The notes under the pieces: model-generated
What the model saw: the letters and a program-made list of their open reading frames with translations, nothing else
The model's database searches: none
What the model was told of the DNA's origin: nothing
Made by a program: the position numbers and the translations under genes
Part shown: positions 1-8,947 of the stretch, one piece after another
Layout of the letters: every line of letters begins with the position of its first letter
Position numbering within the stretch: the stretch's first letter is position 1
Assembly: GCA_910577155.1 (NCBI GenBank)
Contig: CAJTMS010000041.1
Span: 1-19,982 of the forward strand
Length of the DNA stretch: 19,982 nt
Source: an uncultured Mailhella sp.
GTDB taxonomy: Bacteria; Desulfobacterota; Desulfovibrionia; Desulfovibrionales; Desulfovibrionaceae
Direction: 5' to 3'

Positions 1-31
1 TTATTCAGAGCCAAAGCAGTCTATTTAAAAA

Positions 32-1369
32 ATGAAAAAACACTTTTTCTATTTTTTCTTACTCGTATTATTATGTAGCTTGATAGGTGGATGTAATAAT
101 CATCCTTTTAAATCAACAAAGCCCGTAACATTCACCATGTGGCATGTTTACGGAAGCCAAACCAATTCTCCCATGACCCGTTTTGTTGAAGAATTTAATA
201 AAACGGTTGGGAAAGAACAAGGCATACTTGTCAATGTCACCTCTATTTCCAATTCAACAGCTATCCATTTTCCTCTTGTAGCAGCAGCCAAAGGCTTGCC
301 GGGGGCAGGAAGTCTTCCCGAATTATTTGTTTCCTATCCTAAAACAGCATTGGAAATTGGTCCGGAAAATTTGGGAAATTGGGATGAATTTTTTACTAAG
401 GCAGAATTGGATGAATATGTCCCCAGTTTCCTTGAAGAAGGAACGTTTGACGGCAAACTGATTATTTTTCCTATTTCAAAATCCACCAGTGCGTTATTCA
501 TTAACGCAACTATTTTTGATAAATTTGCAGAAGAAACAGACATTAGCTATGACGATTTAACAACATGGGAAGGCATGTTCAAGGCTGCCCATGAATATTA
601 TAAGTGGTCTGGCGGCAAGGCATTTTTTAAATACGATGACTGGCTTCATTACAGTATGATAAATACTGCTTCCTTTGGCGGAACATTTTTTATTGATGAA
701 AAAGTAAATTTTGACGATATTCATTTCCAAAAACTATGGAAAATGCTTGCCAAATCTGCCATAGCCGGTGAAGTTTGCCTGCTGGACGGCTATTCCACAA
801 CAGCCCTTATGACGGGTGAAGCTGTGTGCGGCATTGAATCAACAGCCTCTATTCTTTATTTTAAAGATGAAGTCACTTTTGCCGACAACACAAAAATGCC
901 CTTAGAACTCAATATCCTTCCTGTTCCTTATTTTGAAAACGCAACACCGTTAGCTATTCAGCGAGGCACAGGACTTATGATGACAAAAGGTGATGCTTCA
1001 AAAAGACAAGCTCGTGCAACATTTGCAAAATGGATTACCAAAGCTGAAAACAATGTTCCTTTTAGTATTGCAACAGGCTATTTACCAGTGAAAAAAGCTG
1101 CTTATCAAAAATTATTAGCAAATAAAAACGCTTCCTATGAAGATGAAAAAGCAGCAAAACTCTATAAAATCATTCCTGACATATACGAAAAATATCAATT
1201 TTATATTCCCCCTTATTTTGACGGATACGGCGAACTTGAAAAACGCTTTTGCGAAGAGCAAAACATTTTGTTCAAAAAATATAAACAAGTGCAATACAAG
1301 CATATCAATAGTGATGTGCTTGCGGACACCATGTTCAATGAATTTAGAAAAGCAATGGAAATGAATTAA
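32..1369 (+). CDS. Solute-binding lipoprotein, ABC family 1 type
   Basis: A 445-residue protein that looks like a periplasmic substrate-binding lipoprotein of the family 1 type (sugar, polyol or glycerol-phosphate binders such as UgpB/MalE relatives). Residues 1-20 are a short basic start and a hydrophobic core ending in a lipobox LIGGC, so Cys21 should be lipidated and the protein anchored to a membrane. The mature part opens with PVTFTMWHVYGS, the usual first beta-strand pattern of the family, and the length is typical. The ligand is not readable. No permease or ATPase gene follows. Instead the next gene, 8 bases downstream, is a membrane-bound LuxR-type regulator, which suggests a role in sensing rather than, or in addition to, import. 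Only 31 bases lie upstream, so transporter genes further upstream cannot be excluded. Confidence 0.85.
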   Translation: MKKHFFYFFLLVLLCSLIGGCNNHPFKSTKPVTFTMWHVYGSQTNSPMTRFVEEFNKTVGKEQGILVNVTSISNSTAIHFPLVAAAKGLPGAGSLPELFVSYPKTALEIGPENLGNWDEFFTKAELDEYVPSFLEEGTFDGKLIIFPISKSTSALFINATIFDKFAEETDISYDDLTTWEGMFKAAHEYYKWSGGKAFFKYDDWLHYSMINTASFGGTFFIDEKVNFDDIHFQKLWKMLAKSAIAGEVCLLDGYSTTALMTGEAVCGIESTASILYFKDEVTFADNTKMPLELNILPVPYFENATPLAIQRGTGLMMTKGDASKRQARATFAKWITKAENNVPFSIATGYLPVKKAAYQKLLANKNASYEDEKAAKLYKIIPDIYEKYQFYIPPYFDGYGELEKRFCEEQNILFKKYKQVQYKHINSDVLADTMFNEFRKAMEMN

Positions 1370-1377
1370 GTATTAAA

Positions 1378-2958
1378 ATGTCCAGAATAGGTTTTATCTT
1401 AAAGCATATAGGCAACAGATTGAATATGCTCAGTCTAAGCAATCGGCTCTCTGTTTTTTTATCCCTCTTAATTTCTATTATAATTTTTGGGGTCTTTTTT
1501 GCGCTGCTTTTTTCTAATATCCTTTCCCCTTCTCCTTCTGCATTGAAAAAAGGACTTCAAGTAAGCCTTGATGAGTATACAAATTCACTCTCTGAATATT
1601 ATAATAACACAGCAGCACAGGGAATTTTGCTTTCACAGCACATTTCTCAATCCGTTGAAGAACTTTTAAGCGAACAACATGTTAGTTTTGATGCGCTTAA
1701 TGATAATCCCAAGCTTATTGAAACAGTAGAAGAAAAGTCCTATACTATTTTAAGTACGGCTTTGCGTATTGCTGACTGCAGCGGTGCTTTTGTTGTCTTT
1801 GACGCCACAGTGAATACAAAACTCCAAGGTGCGGAGAGTTCCCGCTGCGGCGTCTATATCAGACTTGACAATATCAGCATATCAAAACCTGTTAATCCCG
1901 ATTTTACGTGGCTTCGGGGTGTTTATGAGATTGGAGCAAAACACAGACATGTTTTTCACAACAAATGGGAACTTGAGTTTAATCTTGATAACTTCCCCTT
2001 TTATCATACGCTAAAACAGCATGCAGAGGCGAATTTAGCCAATTGTTTTTACTATTCTCCCAAAATGAAATTACCGGGAACATGGGAAAGCATGATGTGG
2101 CTTTGCGTTCCGCTGGTGGGCAGCCACAAGGAATTTTATGGTATCTGCGGTTTTGAAATAAGCTCACTCTATTTCAAATTAAAACACACAACGAACAAAA
2201 ATGACGCCCAAAACATCACAGGGCTTATTGCCCAAAAACAAGATGATTTTCTTTTGCCTGCCACAGGTCTTGAAAGCGGCACAGCTTCCGGATATTTTGC
2301 TGATTTAGGCTCTTCTCCTCTCAAAACTGAAAAAATTTTACGAGGTCTGAATCGCTATAGTTCGCAAACAGGGACATTTGTAGGACTAGATAAGCCGTTA
2401 CGGCTTTCTCCTCTTGATAATACAGAATGGTCTGTTGCTACTTTTATCCCAAAAGACGACTACAACTTTATTACTAATATCTATTATCTGGAAATAGTTA
2501 TTATCTGTATCATCTTCTTTTGCCTTGCTCTTGTTTTGAGTCATTACTTGAGAAGGATGTATATTAAACCTGTTTTATCAGGTATCAATGCCATGAAAAA
2601 AGGCGAAAAGAAAACGTCTATTTTAGAAATTGATGACCTCATTTCCTTTTTACAGGAACAAGAAGCACAAAAACAACAAATCAGTTCTGACGCTGATATG
2701 ACGGGCTTTGTCAATTTCCAAAATAATATTGAAAAACTCAGCAATGCAGAACGCAATGTTTTTAATCTGTATTTAGAAGGCTATTCTGCCCAGGAAATTG
2801 CCGATAAACTCTTTATTTCCATTAATACCGTAAAATCCCACAACAGGCGTATTTATACAAAACTGGAAATTTCCTCCCGAAAAGAGCTGCTTATTTACGC
2901 TAAAATGCTCAAAAAAGAACCGGAAAAAAATACGCACGACAAAAAGAAAACAATATAA
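1378..2958 (+). CDS. Membrane-bound one-component LuxR-type regulator
   Basis: A 526-residue protein with a transmembrane helix at about 24-46, a periplasmic region of about 320 residues, a second helix at about 366-388, a HAMP-like linker (PVLSGINAMKKGEKK, then a helix with EIDDLISFL), and a C-terminal LuxR/GerE helix-turn-helix at about 453-510 (LSNAERNVFNLYLEGYSAQE, then INTVKSHNRRIYTKL). The periplasmic part is the right size for a double-Cache sensor, but I see no diagnostic motif. There is no kinase or receiver domain, so the signal would pass straight from periplasm to DNA-binding domain. The gene starts 8 bases after the stop of the solute-binding lipoprotein with no clear ribosome binding site, consistent with translational coupling. 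Met17 is an alternative start. Its targets are unknown; the lipoprotein is a plausible partner, by inference from position. Confidence 0.85.
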   Translation: MSRIGFILKHIGNRLNMLSLSNRLSVFLSLLISIIIFGVFFALLFSNILSPSPSALKKGLQVSLDEYTNSLSEYYNNTAAQGILLSQHISQSVEELLSEQHVSFDALNDNPKLIETVEEKSYTILSTALRIADCSGAFVVFDATVNTKLQGAESSRCGVYIRLDNISISKPVNPDFTWLRGVYEIGAKHRHVFHNKWELEFNLDNFPFYHTLKQHAEANLANCFYYSPKMKLPGTWESMMWLCVPLVGSHKEFYGICGFEISSLYFKLKHTTNKNDAQNITGLIAQKQDDFLLPATGLESGTASGYFADLGSSPLKTEKILRGLNRYSSQTGTFVGLDKPLRLSPLDNTEWSVATFIPKDDYNFITNIYYLEIVIICIIFFCLALVLSHYLRRMYIKPVLSGINAMKKGEKKTSILEIDDLISFLQEQEAQKQQISSDADMTGFVNFQNNIEKLSNAERNVFNLYLEGYSAQEIADKLFISINTVKSHNRRIYTKLEISSRKELLIYAKMLKKEPEKNTHDKKKTI

Positions 2959-2968
2959 GCACCAAATA

Positions 2969-3018
2969 AAAAATCTCCGATTACTTTTCTTTATCATACC
3001 AAATAATCGGAGATTTTT
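2969..3018. terminator. Strong bidirectional intrinsic terminator
   Basis: Perfect 15-bp inverted repeat: AAAAATCTCCGATTA at 2969-2983 and its reverse complement at 3004-3018, with a 20-base loop. The stem ends in five T on the + strand and is flanked by A-rich sequence that gives T-runs on the - strand. It sits between two convergent genes (ends at 2958 and 3063), so it can stop transcription from both sides. Confidence 0.9.
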
Positions 3019-3062
3019 ACAGTATTCACACAAGCTGAAAAGTTGTACAAAACAGGATAAAA

Positions 3063-4256
3063 TTATTTATTTTTTTTCATTTCATCCAAATTACGTTTGC
3101 TGGTGCGCTGCGTCATGACGACCATATTCCACATATTTTCTAAGGCGTTATGTACTGCAAAGCTATAGGAAACACCTTTTCGTGGATACATCCATTTAAT
3201 ATCCTTTATTTTTCCTGACGCAAAAGCGCCCAGTCCGTCATTGCTTTCCAGTTCCTGCAAAATTTCTCCATAGACAAGTCCATGTGCAGCAAATACTTCC
3301 TGAGAATTTTTTACAATATCAAGAAGTTTCACCAAATATGCATTATATGGTGCAGCAATTTTCTCAATTTGCGGTTTCCACTTTGCAAAAAATGGATCAA
3401 ATTTTGTGAGTTCTTTTGAAGCATACTCATACTGCTCTCCGTACTGCTTCATCTTCTCCTGCAATATTTTAAAATGCCCGTCCATATCAAAAATAAAACT
3501 GCCGCCACTGCCGGGAAACCACTGATTTCCAGAAGAAATCATATACCTGAAAAAGCCGAACTCATACAAAAAATCAGTTCGCGTCATGTCAACAAAATAA
3601 ACCTTGTTTTTATTGGAAACAACTTCATTATCCAATCGTTTAATTGTTTCTGTTCCCTTTGCAATAAGGTTGTCTATTTCTTTCCAGTTTTTCAAATAGC
3701 TGTCATGGGTTTCATCATACCATTGTTTTTGCTTTTTCAATTCGTTATAACTTTTCGCAAACTCATAACTAATGGTATCTGCGAGCCACGCAATAAGCTG
3801 AACAGCATTGGGATATAATTCATCAAAGAGAGCAGCAGCACCCATCATGGCTGATTTTTCGGCATTGGTTGTATACTGAATCTGTCCTCCCCGCAAAGCC
3901 TGCAAATTAAAACGGAATGACTGCAGCTTATGCAAAGACGGTGTACATTTATCAGCAAACTCAAGGGGACTGTTGCTTTGATAACAGGCGGCAGCCTCCT
4001 GCAAAAGCCCGAGCTGTACCTTCATATCATTTTCTAAAGATGCCCGGGTAACAATACGTTTCTGCTGTTCTTCTTCATCTTTTTTATCCCCTTTCAGCTG
4101 TTCATCAATAACAGATTCATCATTAGTAAAGTCAAACCCCTCTCCTTCCGGCGGTCCGGCGGCAAAGCCTGCTGCTGCACCAAGCAAAAGAGCGAGTACA
4201 AAACAAGCAGAAAACAAAACGCTTTTTATTATAAAAACATGGCTGTTATTTTTCAT
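3063..4256 (-). CDS. Exported helical protein of unknown function
   Basis: A 397-residue protein I do not recognise. I chose the ATG at 4256 because GAGGGA lies just upstream; the longer frame to 4274 would start at TTG with six extra residues before the signal peptide. Residues 1-32 are a Sec signal peptide (basic start, long hydrophobic core, cleavage near GFAA). The mature N-terminus is acidic and charged (about 38-65) and looks disordered. The rest is rich in long charged helices, with many Lys/Glu/Tyr, so an elongated helical fold is likely; I see no enzyme motif and no lipobox. It is the last gene of a pair, starting 24 bases after the 4281-5597 gene, and probably shares its mRNA. The terminator at 2969-3018 closes the unit. 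Confidence 0.8.
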   Translation of the reverse strand: MKNNSHVFIIKSVLFSACFVLALLLGAAAGFAAGPPEGEGFDFTNDESVIDEQLKGDKKDEEEQQKRIVTRASLENDMKVQLGLLQEAAACYQSNSPLEFADKCTPSLHKLQSFRFNLQALRGGQIQYTTNAEKSAMMGAAALFDELYPNAVQLIAWLADTISYEFAKSYNELKKQKQWYDETHDSYLKNWKEIDNLIAKGTETIKRLDNEVVSNKNKVYFVDMTRTDFLYEFGFFRYMISSGNQWFPGSGGSFIFDMDGHFKILQEKMKQYGEQYEYASKELTKFDPFFAKWKPQIEKIAAPYNAYLVKLLDIVKNSQEVFAAHGLVYGEILQELESNDGLGAFASGKIKDIKWMYPRKGVSYSFAVHNALENMWNMVVMTQRTSKRNLDEMKKNK

Positions 4257-4280
4257 AATTCCCTCACAAGACAAGCAACT

Positions 4281-5597
4281 TTAGAAACGGGGAGCATAGC
4301 TGTCCACATACCAGCGACCGCTGCCCTTACGCACCAGATAATGCGGAACAGGATTTTGCTGTCTGCCGTTTTCGTCATAGGCGCGGCTGTATACAGTCGC
4401 TCTTTCCTCTTTTTCACCTGCCATTTTTGTTAAGCGATCACGCTGTTTGTCATCTAAAAAGAAATCCTGCAAATTGTCATCCGTATCAAAGCCTTTGACC
4501 ACCTGAATAACAGGATCATCAAAAACAACAGCAACATATTGTTCATTAAAGCGTCTTTGATGCAAATCCCAATGGTAAAGCACATTGCCGCGTACTGCCA
4601 TTTCCCGCCATTCCGGGCGTATACAGTCCACATACAAATCATAGTTCTTTTCTTTAATGGCGGTTGCAAAAATTTCCATAAGCCGTTTCGGATCCACATC
4701 ATCAGGCACGGATTTTACGGTATACCAGCCTTCCTTGATATCCTTGACCTTTTCTTCCTGTTCAAAATATCCGGAACTTTCTTTTTCAGCGTCATAATAG
4801 GCAATAATTTTATCGGGCAGATAAAGGAGTTCAGGAACGACAATCCAGCCCCAGACAAAAGGCGCTTTTTTATCCTGACTAGCGTCCGGAGATTCCATGA
4901 CTATGCCTGTAATTTTTCCAAGCACTGCAAATGAAAAGACATCGCCAATGGAAGCATCTACAGTACGGCGGAAACGCTTAACTGCTTCATAGGGTCCAAG
5001 CCAGTTACGTCCGCCGATGTCAACAAAATAATAACCGGAACTAGGCTTGCCCACATGGATAAATTCCCCGGTTGCTCCGTAAAACTGGTTGTTGGGATAT
5101 TTCACATCTTCCAAAACCACATATTTTCCAAAATACTCGGTAGGCGCAACATTCATAGGATCAGGAGTCGGGAAAACCTTTGTTTCAGGCGCAAGTTCCT
5201 CTATTTTCTTCTTCCATGCCTCACTGCTAATGGCAGAATATCTTTTGCGAAGTTCTTCTTCATTGCGCTTATAGGCAAGCATATCCGGCGTAATTTCCAT
5301 ATAATTGCCATAGCTTTTCATAAGGGCAGTACGGGCACGGGCATACATTTCCTTGACCTTGGGATTGTCAGGATAAGACTGCACCAATGTCTGCACTCTT
5401 TCCAGTGCATCTCTTTGGTAGCGATAGCGGTCTTTTTGCCCGCCTTTCTGCCTTTCCACTTCTTTTTCAAATTCTTTTAAATAGTGCTCGGCAAAGGAAA
5501 TCTGCCGATCTGCTTCACTGTTCGCAGGTGCAGCAGAGCAAGGTACGGCAGATCCTAGAAATATTCCTATAAGAAAAGCTGTCATTATTCTTTTCAT
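4281..5597 (-). CDS. Exported multidomain protein with NTF2-like C-terminus
   Basis: A 438-residue exported protein of unknown function. Residues 1-22 are a signal peptide ending in CSAA, and GGAG sits 6 bases before the ATG. Three regions can be seen: a charged helical segment (about 25-145, perhaps TPR-like from phrases such as YPDNPKVKEMYARARTALMK); a beta-rich middle with many aromatic and Gly residues (about 150-275), which looks like an OB- or SH3-type barrel; and a C-terminal part (about 290-438) in which a helix LMEIFATAIKEKNYDLYVDC and a closing strand GRWYVDSYAPRF resemble the NTF2/SnoaL-like domains seen in secreted proteins. No catalytic motif is evident, so a binding or scaffold role is more likely than an enzyme. 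It heads a two-gene unit with the 3063-4256 gene. Confidence 0.8.
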   Translation of the reverse strand: MKRIMTAFLIGIFLGSAVPCSAAPANSEADRQISFAEHYLKEFEKEVERQKGGQKDRYRYQRDALERVQTLVQSYPDNPKVKEMYARARTALMKSYGNYMEITPDMLAYKRNEEELRKRYSAISSEAWKKKIEELAPETKVFPTPDPMNVAPTEYFGKYVVLEDVKYPNNQFYGATGEFIHVGKPSSGYYFVDIGGRNWLGPYEAVKRFRRTVDASIGDVFSFAVLGKITGIVMESPDASQDKKAPFVWGWIVVPELLYLPDKIIAYYDAEKESSGYFEQEEKVKDIKEGWYTVKSVPDDVDPKRLMEIFATAIKEKNYDLYVDCIRPEWREMAVRGNVLYHWDLHQRRFNEQYVAVVFDDPVIQVVKGFDTDDNLQDFFLDDKQRDRLTKMAGEKEERATVYSRAYDENGRQQNPVPHYLVRKGSGRWYVDSYAPRF

Positions 5598-5834
5598 ATG
5601 TACTCCATTTTGAGTTTATGCATTATGGTTAAACCCATGTTCCTTTAATTCACAAAAAATTTTCATTATTCTCTTTTCAAAAATAATTATCAGGAACTGC
5701 CAAAGCAGGACTTGCCTGCATGTACACCTAAAAGGGGTAACTGGTTATACATTTTTTCTAAGTTCCCGGCTGCTCCCAACACTGCCACAAATGTTGAAAA
5801 CAACCGAGAACACAGGGGTATTACGCATATTAAT
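5598..5834. other. Intergenic gap without clear signals
   Basis: 237 bases between two - strand genes. I found only a 5-bp hairpin (GCAGG/CCTGC at 5705-5719) with no T-run on either strand. A promoter for the 4281-5597 gene is expected here, but none is clear by eye. Confidence 0.5.
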
Positions 5835-8054
5835 TTAAAAATAAACATCTACATAATCTACCACATTATCGCAGGGATTGGTCATCTGCTGCAAACGCCA
5901 GTATTTGCGGCTGCCTTTGGCAAAAAATTCAAAAGTGCCGCTGCGGGGGCAAACATTGCCGTCTGCAATATGGGATACACGAGTGACAATATCGCCGGTC
6001 ACGGTAAAGGTTTTGTCGTCAATCACGGTTAAATCACCCTGCAAAACAACATAATCGCCGTTATGTTCCTGCTTTGCTTCAATATATAAGCCGTCTGCTG
6101 TCTGTTTGACTACAGCTTCCCCCATTTTTCCGCCTTCAATCCATTGCAGGGAAAACATGTGCTTCTTGCCGGCTATTTTTTGTTCCAAGGCACTTAATTT
6201 TTTTGTCGCAGGGGCTTTTTTGGCTGCTCCTTTAAAATTTTTGTCCATTTGAGAAGCAAGGTTTTCTTTAAGTCCCTTGGGCTGCTTATCCTTGTTTTTC
6301 TCAACTGCCGTCAAAAATTCCTCAATAATCTTAGCGGTAAATGTGCCGGTGTTTGCCTGTACAAGTCCACGCAGGGTATCCTTATCTTCCTGGCTTATCT
6401 TATTGCCGTTATTCTTTGAAAACATAGGTGTATACGGCAAATCACAGAACAGAAGAAGGTTGACAATTTCTTTATAGCGGGCAGCTGCACCAGCCAGATA
6501 AGGACTATTGGGATTTTTAACCATGTAATCTTCCCATTCCAACGCAAATTTTGCCAAACTTTCAAGCCCATAAGTCAAGCCTTGGAGCACATATAATTTC
6601 TGTGGCTGGGAATTGAGTAAATTTATCATTGCCTGTGCGTCAGGGCTAACCTTAAAGCAGGAACGGAAAAAGACTGTATCCACCTGCAAAAAAGGCCAGC
6701 CTTCAACAGTATCCACGCCAAGACCATAACGGGCAAGCAAATCCCAAATCTTTTTGTCAGCTCCAGTCAACTTGCCGGCTTCATAGTCATACTCATACGC
6801 CCATGTATTGAGCACAGGTTCCGCAACAGCTTCAAGAGCATCTATTTTTTCTCCCTGCAATGTATCTAAAATTTTATCAGGATTGGAAACCAAGGACTGG
6901 ACAAGTTTATCCTCCGGCTTTTTACTGATTGTGGCAAGCAGGTAGTTATAATCATTGACCCATTGCTGCAAAGCAGAAAGCAGTGCCTGTTCATCAACTC
7001 TGCCGTCACAGGCAATATCAGCAGCAGCGGCAGGCTTCAAATAATTAACCAGCGTGCCTTCAATAAAAGCAGGTGACTGTGCTGCGGCATTTACTACCGG
7101 ACGCCCAATGCAGGCATCACATGGCTGCTCAATATCATCTCCATCCTTCGTCAATCCGCCGGCAAACTGGAAATTCCGGTAATAGGGATTTTTCACCTGT
7201 TCAGCAAGATCATTGAAATGAACTTCTATTTTGCCGTCATGATTGGTATAATAAAAATACGCAGTCAAAAATCCATGCAGAAAATACTCTTTGCTGTTAT
7301 CCACCAAAGCAAGATAACCGCTGATAAAGCCGTTCTCCACCTCGCTGATGTCACTTCTGGCTGCTTCCCCGGTTTCCACATTTTTCATGTTTTCAATGTC
7401 ATAATCAAAGACAGCAGCTTTTTGCAGGCTAAGAGTTCCGGTTAACTCCACAGGTTTTCCCTGCACAGTTACTGTTGCAGAAAGCACATATTTCCAAGGA
7501 TTAGCCTTATCCTGCACCACAGAATTAATCTGAATTTCGAATGGTTCAGTAACGTTTATAAAGCCTTGTGCCTTGCCTGCTTGTGCAAACACAGAAGAAA
7601 AATCATATTTTCCAGCTTCCTGAAGCCAGTTTTTTCCCCAGCTGGGATTTAAGCCGGCTGTACCGACAGGCGTCAGCCCTTCAGAATTGGCAAGAGGAGA
7701 ATAATCATCTTCACCAACCTCAACATAGTCATTTTGTTGAGATGCAACAGGCATTAAATCCTCTGCTGCTATGTATGCATAGCCGGCACAATCCTTAGCA
7801 TAGGCTAAATGAATATAGAGGAAATCGTTATCCAATGGCTTGTACTCAGAAATTTCACACCAGTCAGGATTATTTTCCAGTTCTTTTCCTTTGACAAGCA
7901 TGCCTTTTTTGAAAGTATCTATTTGTTTTGCCTCTGCTGACGCCTCATTTCGCAAAGGGGTATCTTTTATGACAAGAAAACATTCTGCAAAAGCCTGTCC
8001 GGCGCCAAGTGTCAGCGCCAGTAAACTGCATATTCCCAATAGAATTTTTTTCAT
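5835..8054 (-). CDS. Large exported protein with N-terminal SH3-like domain
   Basis: A 739-residue exported protein. The start is set at the ATG at 8054 because GAGGAGAAAGGG precedes it directly; the frame open to 8090 would add 12 residues in front of the signal peptide. Residues 1-23 are the signal peptide (cleavage near AFA-E). About 24-100 resemble a bacterial SH3 domain (TPLRNEASAEAKQIDTFKKG, later CAGYAYIAAEDLMPV). A beta-rich segment follows (about 140-290), then a long, mostly helical middle (about 300-620), a Lys/Ala-rich linker, and a beta-rich C-terminal domain (about 630-739) with paired Cys. SH3 domains of this kind often bind cell-wall peptides, but no hydrolase domain is attached. 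It may act as a wall- or envelope-binding adaptor; function unknown. It is separated by more than 200 bases from both neighbours, so it is probably transcribed alone. Confidence 0.8.
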   Translation of the reverse strand: MKKILLGICSLLALTLGAGQAFAECFLVIKDTPLRNEASAEAKQIDTFKKGMLVKGKELENNPDWCEISEYKPLDNDFLYIHLAYAKDCAGYAYIAAEDLMPVASQQNDYVEVGEDDYSPLANSEGLTPVGTAGLNPSWGKNWLQEAGKYDFSSVFAQAGKAQGFINVTEPFEIQINSVVQDKANPWKYVLSATVTVQGKPVELTGTLSLQKAAVFDYDIENMKNVETGEAARSDISEVENGFISGYLALVDNSKEYFLHGFLTAYFYYTNHDGKIEVHFNDLAEQVKNPYYRNFQFAGGLTKDGDDIEQPCDACIGRPVVNAAAQSPAFIEGTLVNYLKPAAAADIACDGRVDEQALLSALQQWVNDYNYLLATISKKPEDKLVQSLVSNPDKILDTLQGEKIDALEAVAEPVLNTWAYEYDYEAGKLTGADKKIWDLLARYGLGVDTVEGWPFLQVDTVFFRSCFKVSPDAQAMINLLNSQPQKLYVLQGLTYGLESLAKFALEWEDYMVKNPNSPYLAGAAARYKEIVNLLLFCDLPYTPMFSKNNGNKISQEDKDTLRGLVQANTGTFTAKIIEEFLTAVEKNKDKQPKGLKENLASQMDKNFKGAAKKAPATKKLSALEQKIAGKKHMFSLQWIEGGKMGEAVVKQTADGLYIEAKQEHNGDYVVLQGDLTVIDDKTFTVTGDIVTRVSHIADGNVCPRSGTFEFFAKGSRKYWRLQQMTNPCDNVVDYVDVYF

Positions 8055-8132
8055 CCCTTTCTCCTCAACAATATAACAGAAATGCCACACAGGAAAGTAT
8101 GAGCTAGGGTATTTCCGTTTAATATCTCAAAT

Positions 8133-8223
8133 AGATTGCTTCGCTGCGCTCGCAATGACGGAATATTGGGGCACACAATTTGATTTCCCCGTCATTGCGA
8201 GGAACGAAGTGACGCGGCAATCT
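8133..8223. repeat. Imperfect inverted repeat, interspersed-repeat type
   Basis: Left arm 8133-8160 begins AGATTGC and ends CTCGCAATGACG. Right arm 8190-8223 begins CGTCATTGCGAG and ends GGCAATCT. The arms are complementary except for about 6 extra bases and a few mismatches in the right arm, and 29 bases lie between them. Sequences of the form GTCATTGCGAGG...GCAATCT are known as dispersed intergenic repeats in many unrelated bacterial genomes. The arms look more GC-rich than the surrounding DNA. It lies between two co-directed genes without interrupting either. It may be a non-autonomous mobile element or a REP-like hairpin; as RNA it would fold strongly. Confidence 0.75.
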
Positions 8224-8274
8224 TTTAACTATTTTATGATGTAGCTCAAAATCCTGAATATTTTCCGGAAATAT

Positions 8275-8928
8275 TTACCCCATAGCCTCTTCTGTAATCA
8301 CAAAGGAATTCAGCTTCCAGTCACCTTCATTACGAGAAAAACGAGCCATAAATGTTGCTTGACTCCAGAGTATCATTTCCCCGTCATCCATCATCTTGAA
8401 ACGGCGTAAATTGCCGTTCAGAATAACAGCACCATTCTTGTCCACATGCTTGGAAGTTACTTCCACAAAAGAGGGCAAATCAATGAGTTCATAATTTAAT
8501 ACAGCACCATCGAGTATAGGCAAAAAGTCAAAATAATATCCCTGAGAACCTAAAAATACGTGCTGAGATAGATCATTTTTATCAATCCAGCCACCAAAAA
8601 CATTTAAAGCCGTCTTTTCAACCAATTCTTTGCTGATAAAACTTGAATACGGTTCAGGAGTATTGGAAAAACGCTCCGGATTGGCAAAACGGCTTTCAGA
8701 TTCATATTGTCCGCGGCTTAAAAAGAGCAGTGTTTGTTCACACAAAGCGATAGAATCTAACTTTTCGGGTGCCATATAGCCCATATCCCACAGGGTATGG
8801 ATAGTATGTTTCATCACCAGCTCATCGCGCAGGGAAAGTTCTTCTGCTGCAAAAGAGGAAGAAAGGGCAAAAAATACGCTCAAAACGCCTGCAAATAAAC
8901 CGCAAATAAATTTTCTCCATGTTTTCAT
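8275..8928 (-). CDS. Small exported protein, paralogue of upstream neighbour
   Basis: A 217-residue exported protein of unknown function. The ATG at 8928 is preferred over the GTG at 8931 because AGAGAGG lies six bases upstream of the ATG but too close to the GTG. Residues 1-28 are a signal peptide (SSSFAA). The mature part begins with a helix DELVMKHTIHTLWD and ends in a beta-rich block (about 155-217) with GDWKLNSFVITE near the end. The same opening and closing patterns occur in the protein encoded directly upstream (8948-9412), so the two are probably ancient duplicates. This copy has about 50 more residues in the middle. The gap to the upstream gene is 19 bases, indicating one operon. The fold may be NTF2-like, inferred from pattern only. 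Confidence 0.8.
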   Translation of the reverse strand: MKTWRKFICGLFAGVLSVFFALSSSFAAEELSLRDELVMKHTIHTLWDMGYMAPEKLDSIALCEQTLLFLSRGQYESESRFANPERFSNTPEPYSSFISKELVEKTALNVFGGWIDKNDLSQHVFLGSQGYYFDFLPILDGAVLNYELIDLPSFVEVTSKHVDKNGAVILNGNLRRFKMMDDGEMILWSQATFMARFSRNEGDWKLNSFVITEEAMG

Positions 8929-8947
8929 CACACACCTCTCTTTTTAC

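Noticed and set aside
5705..5719. Hairpin GCAGG/CCTGC
   Set aside because: Five pairs, no T-run on either strand; expected by chance at this length.
8055..8090. N-terminal extension of the large SH3-like protein
   Set aside because: The extra 12 residues would precede the signal peptide, and a strong ribosome binding site lies inside this stretch before the inner ATG.
8261..8276. Near-palindrome around TTCCGGAAA next to the stop at 8275
   Set aside because: It has no loop and shifts by one base between arms; too short and AT-rich to call a terminator or operator.
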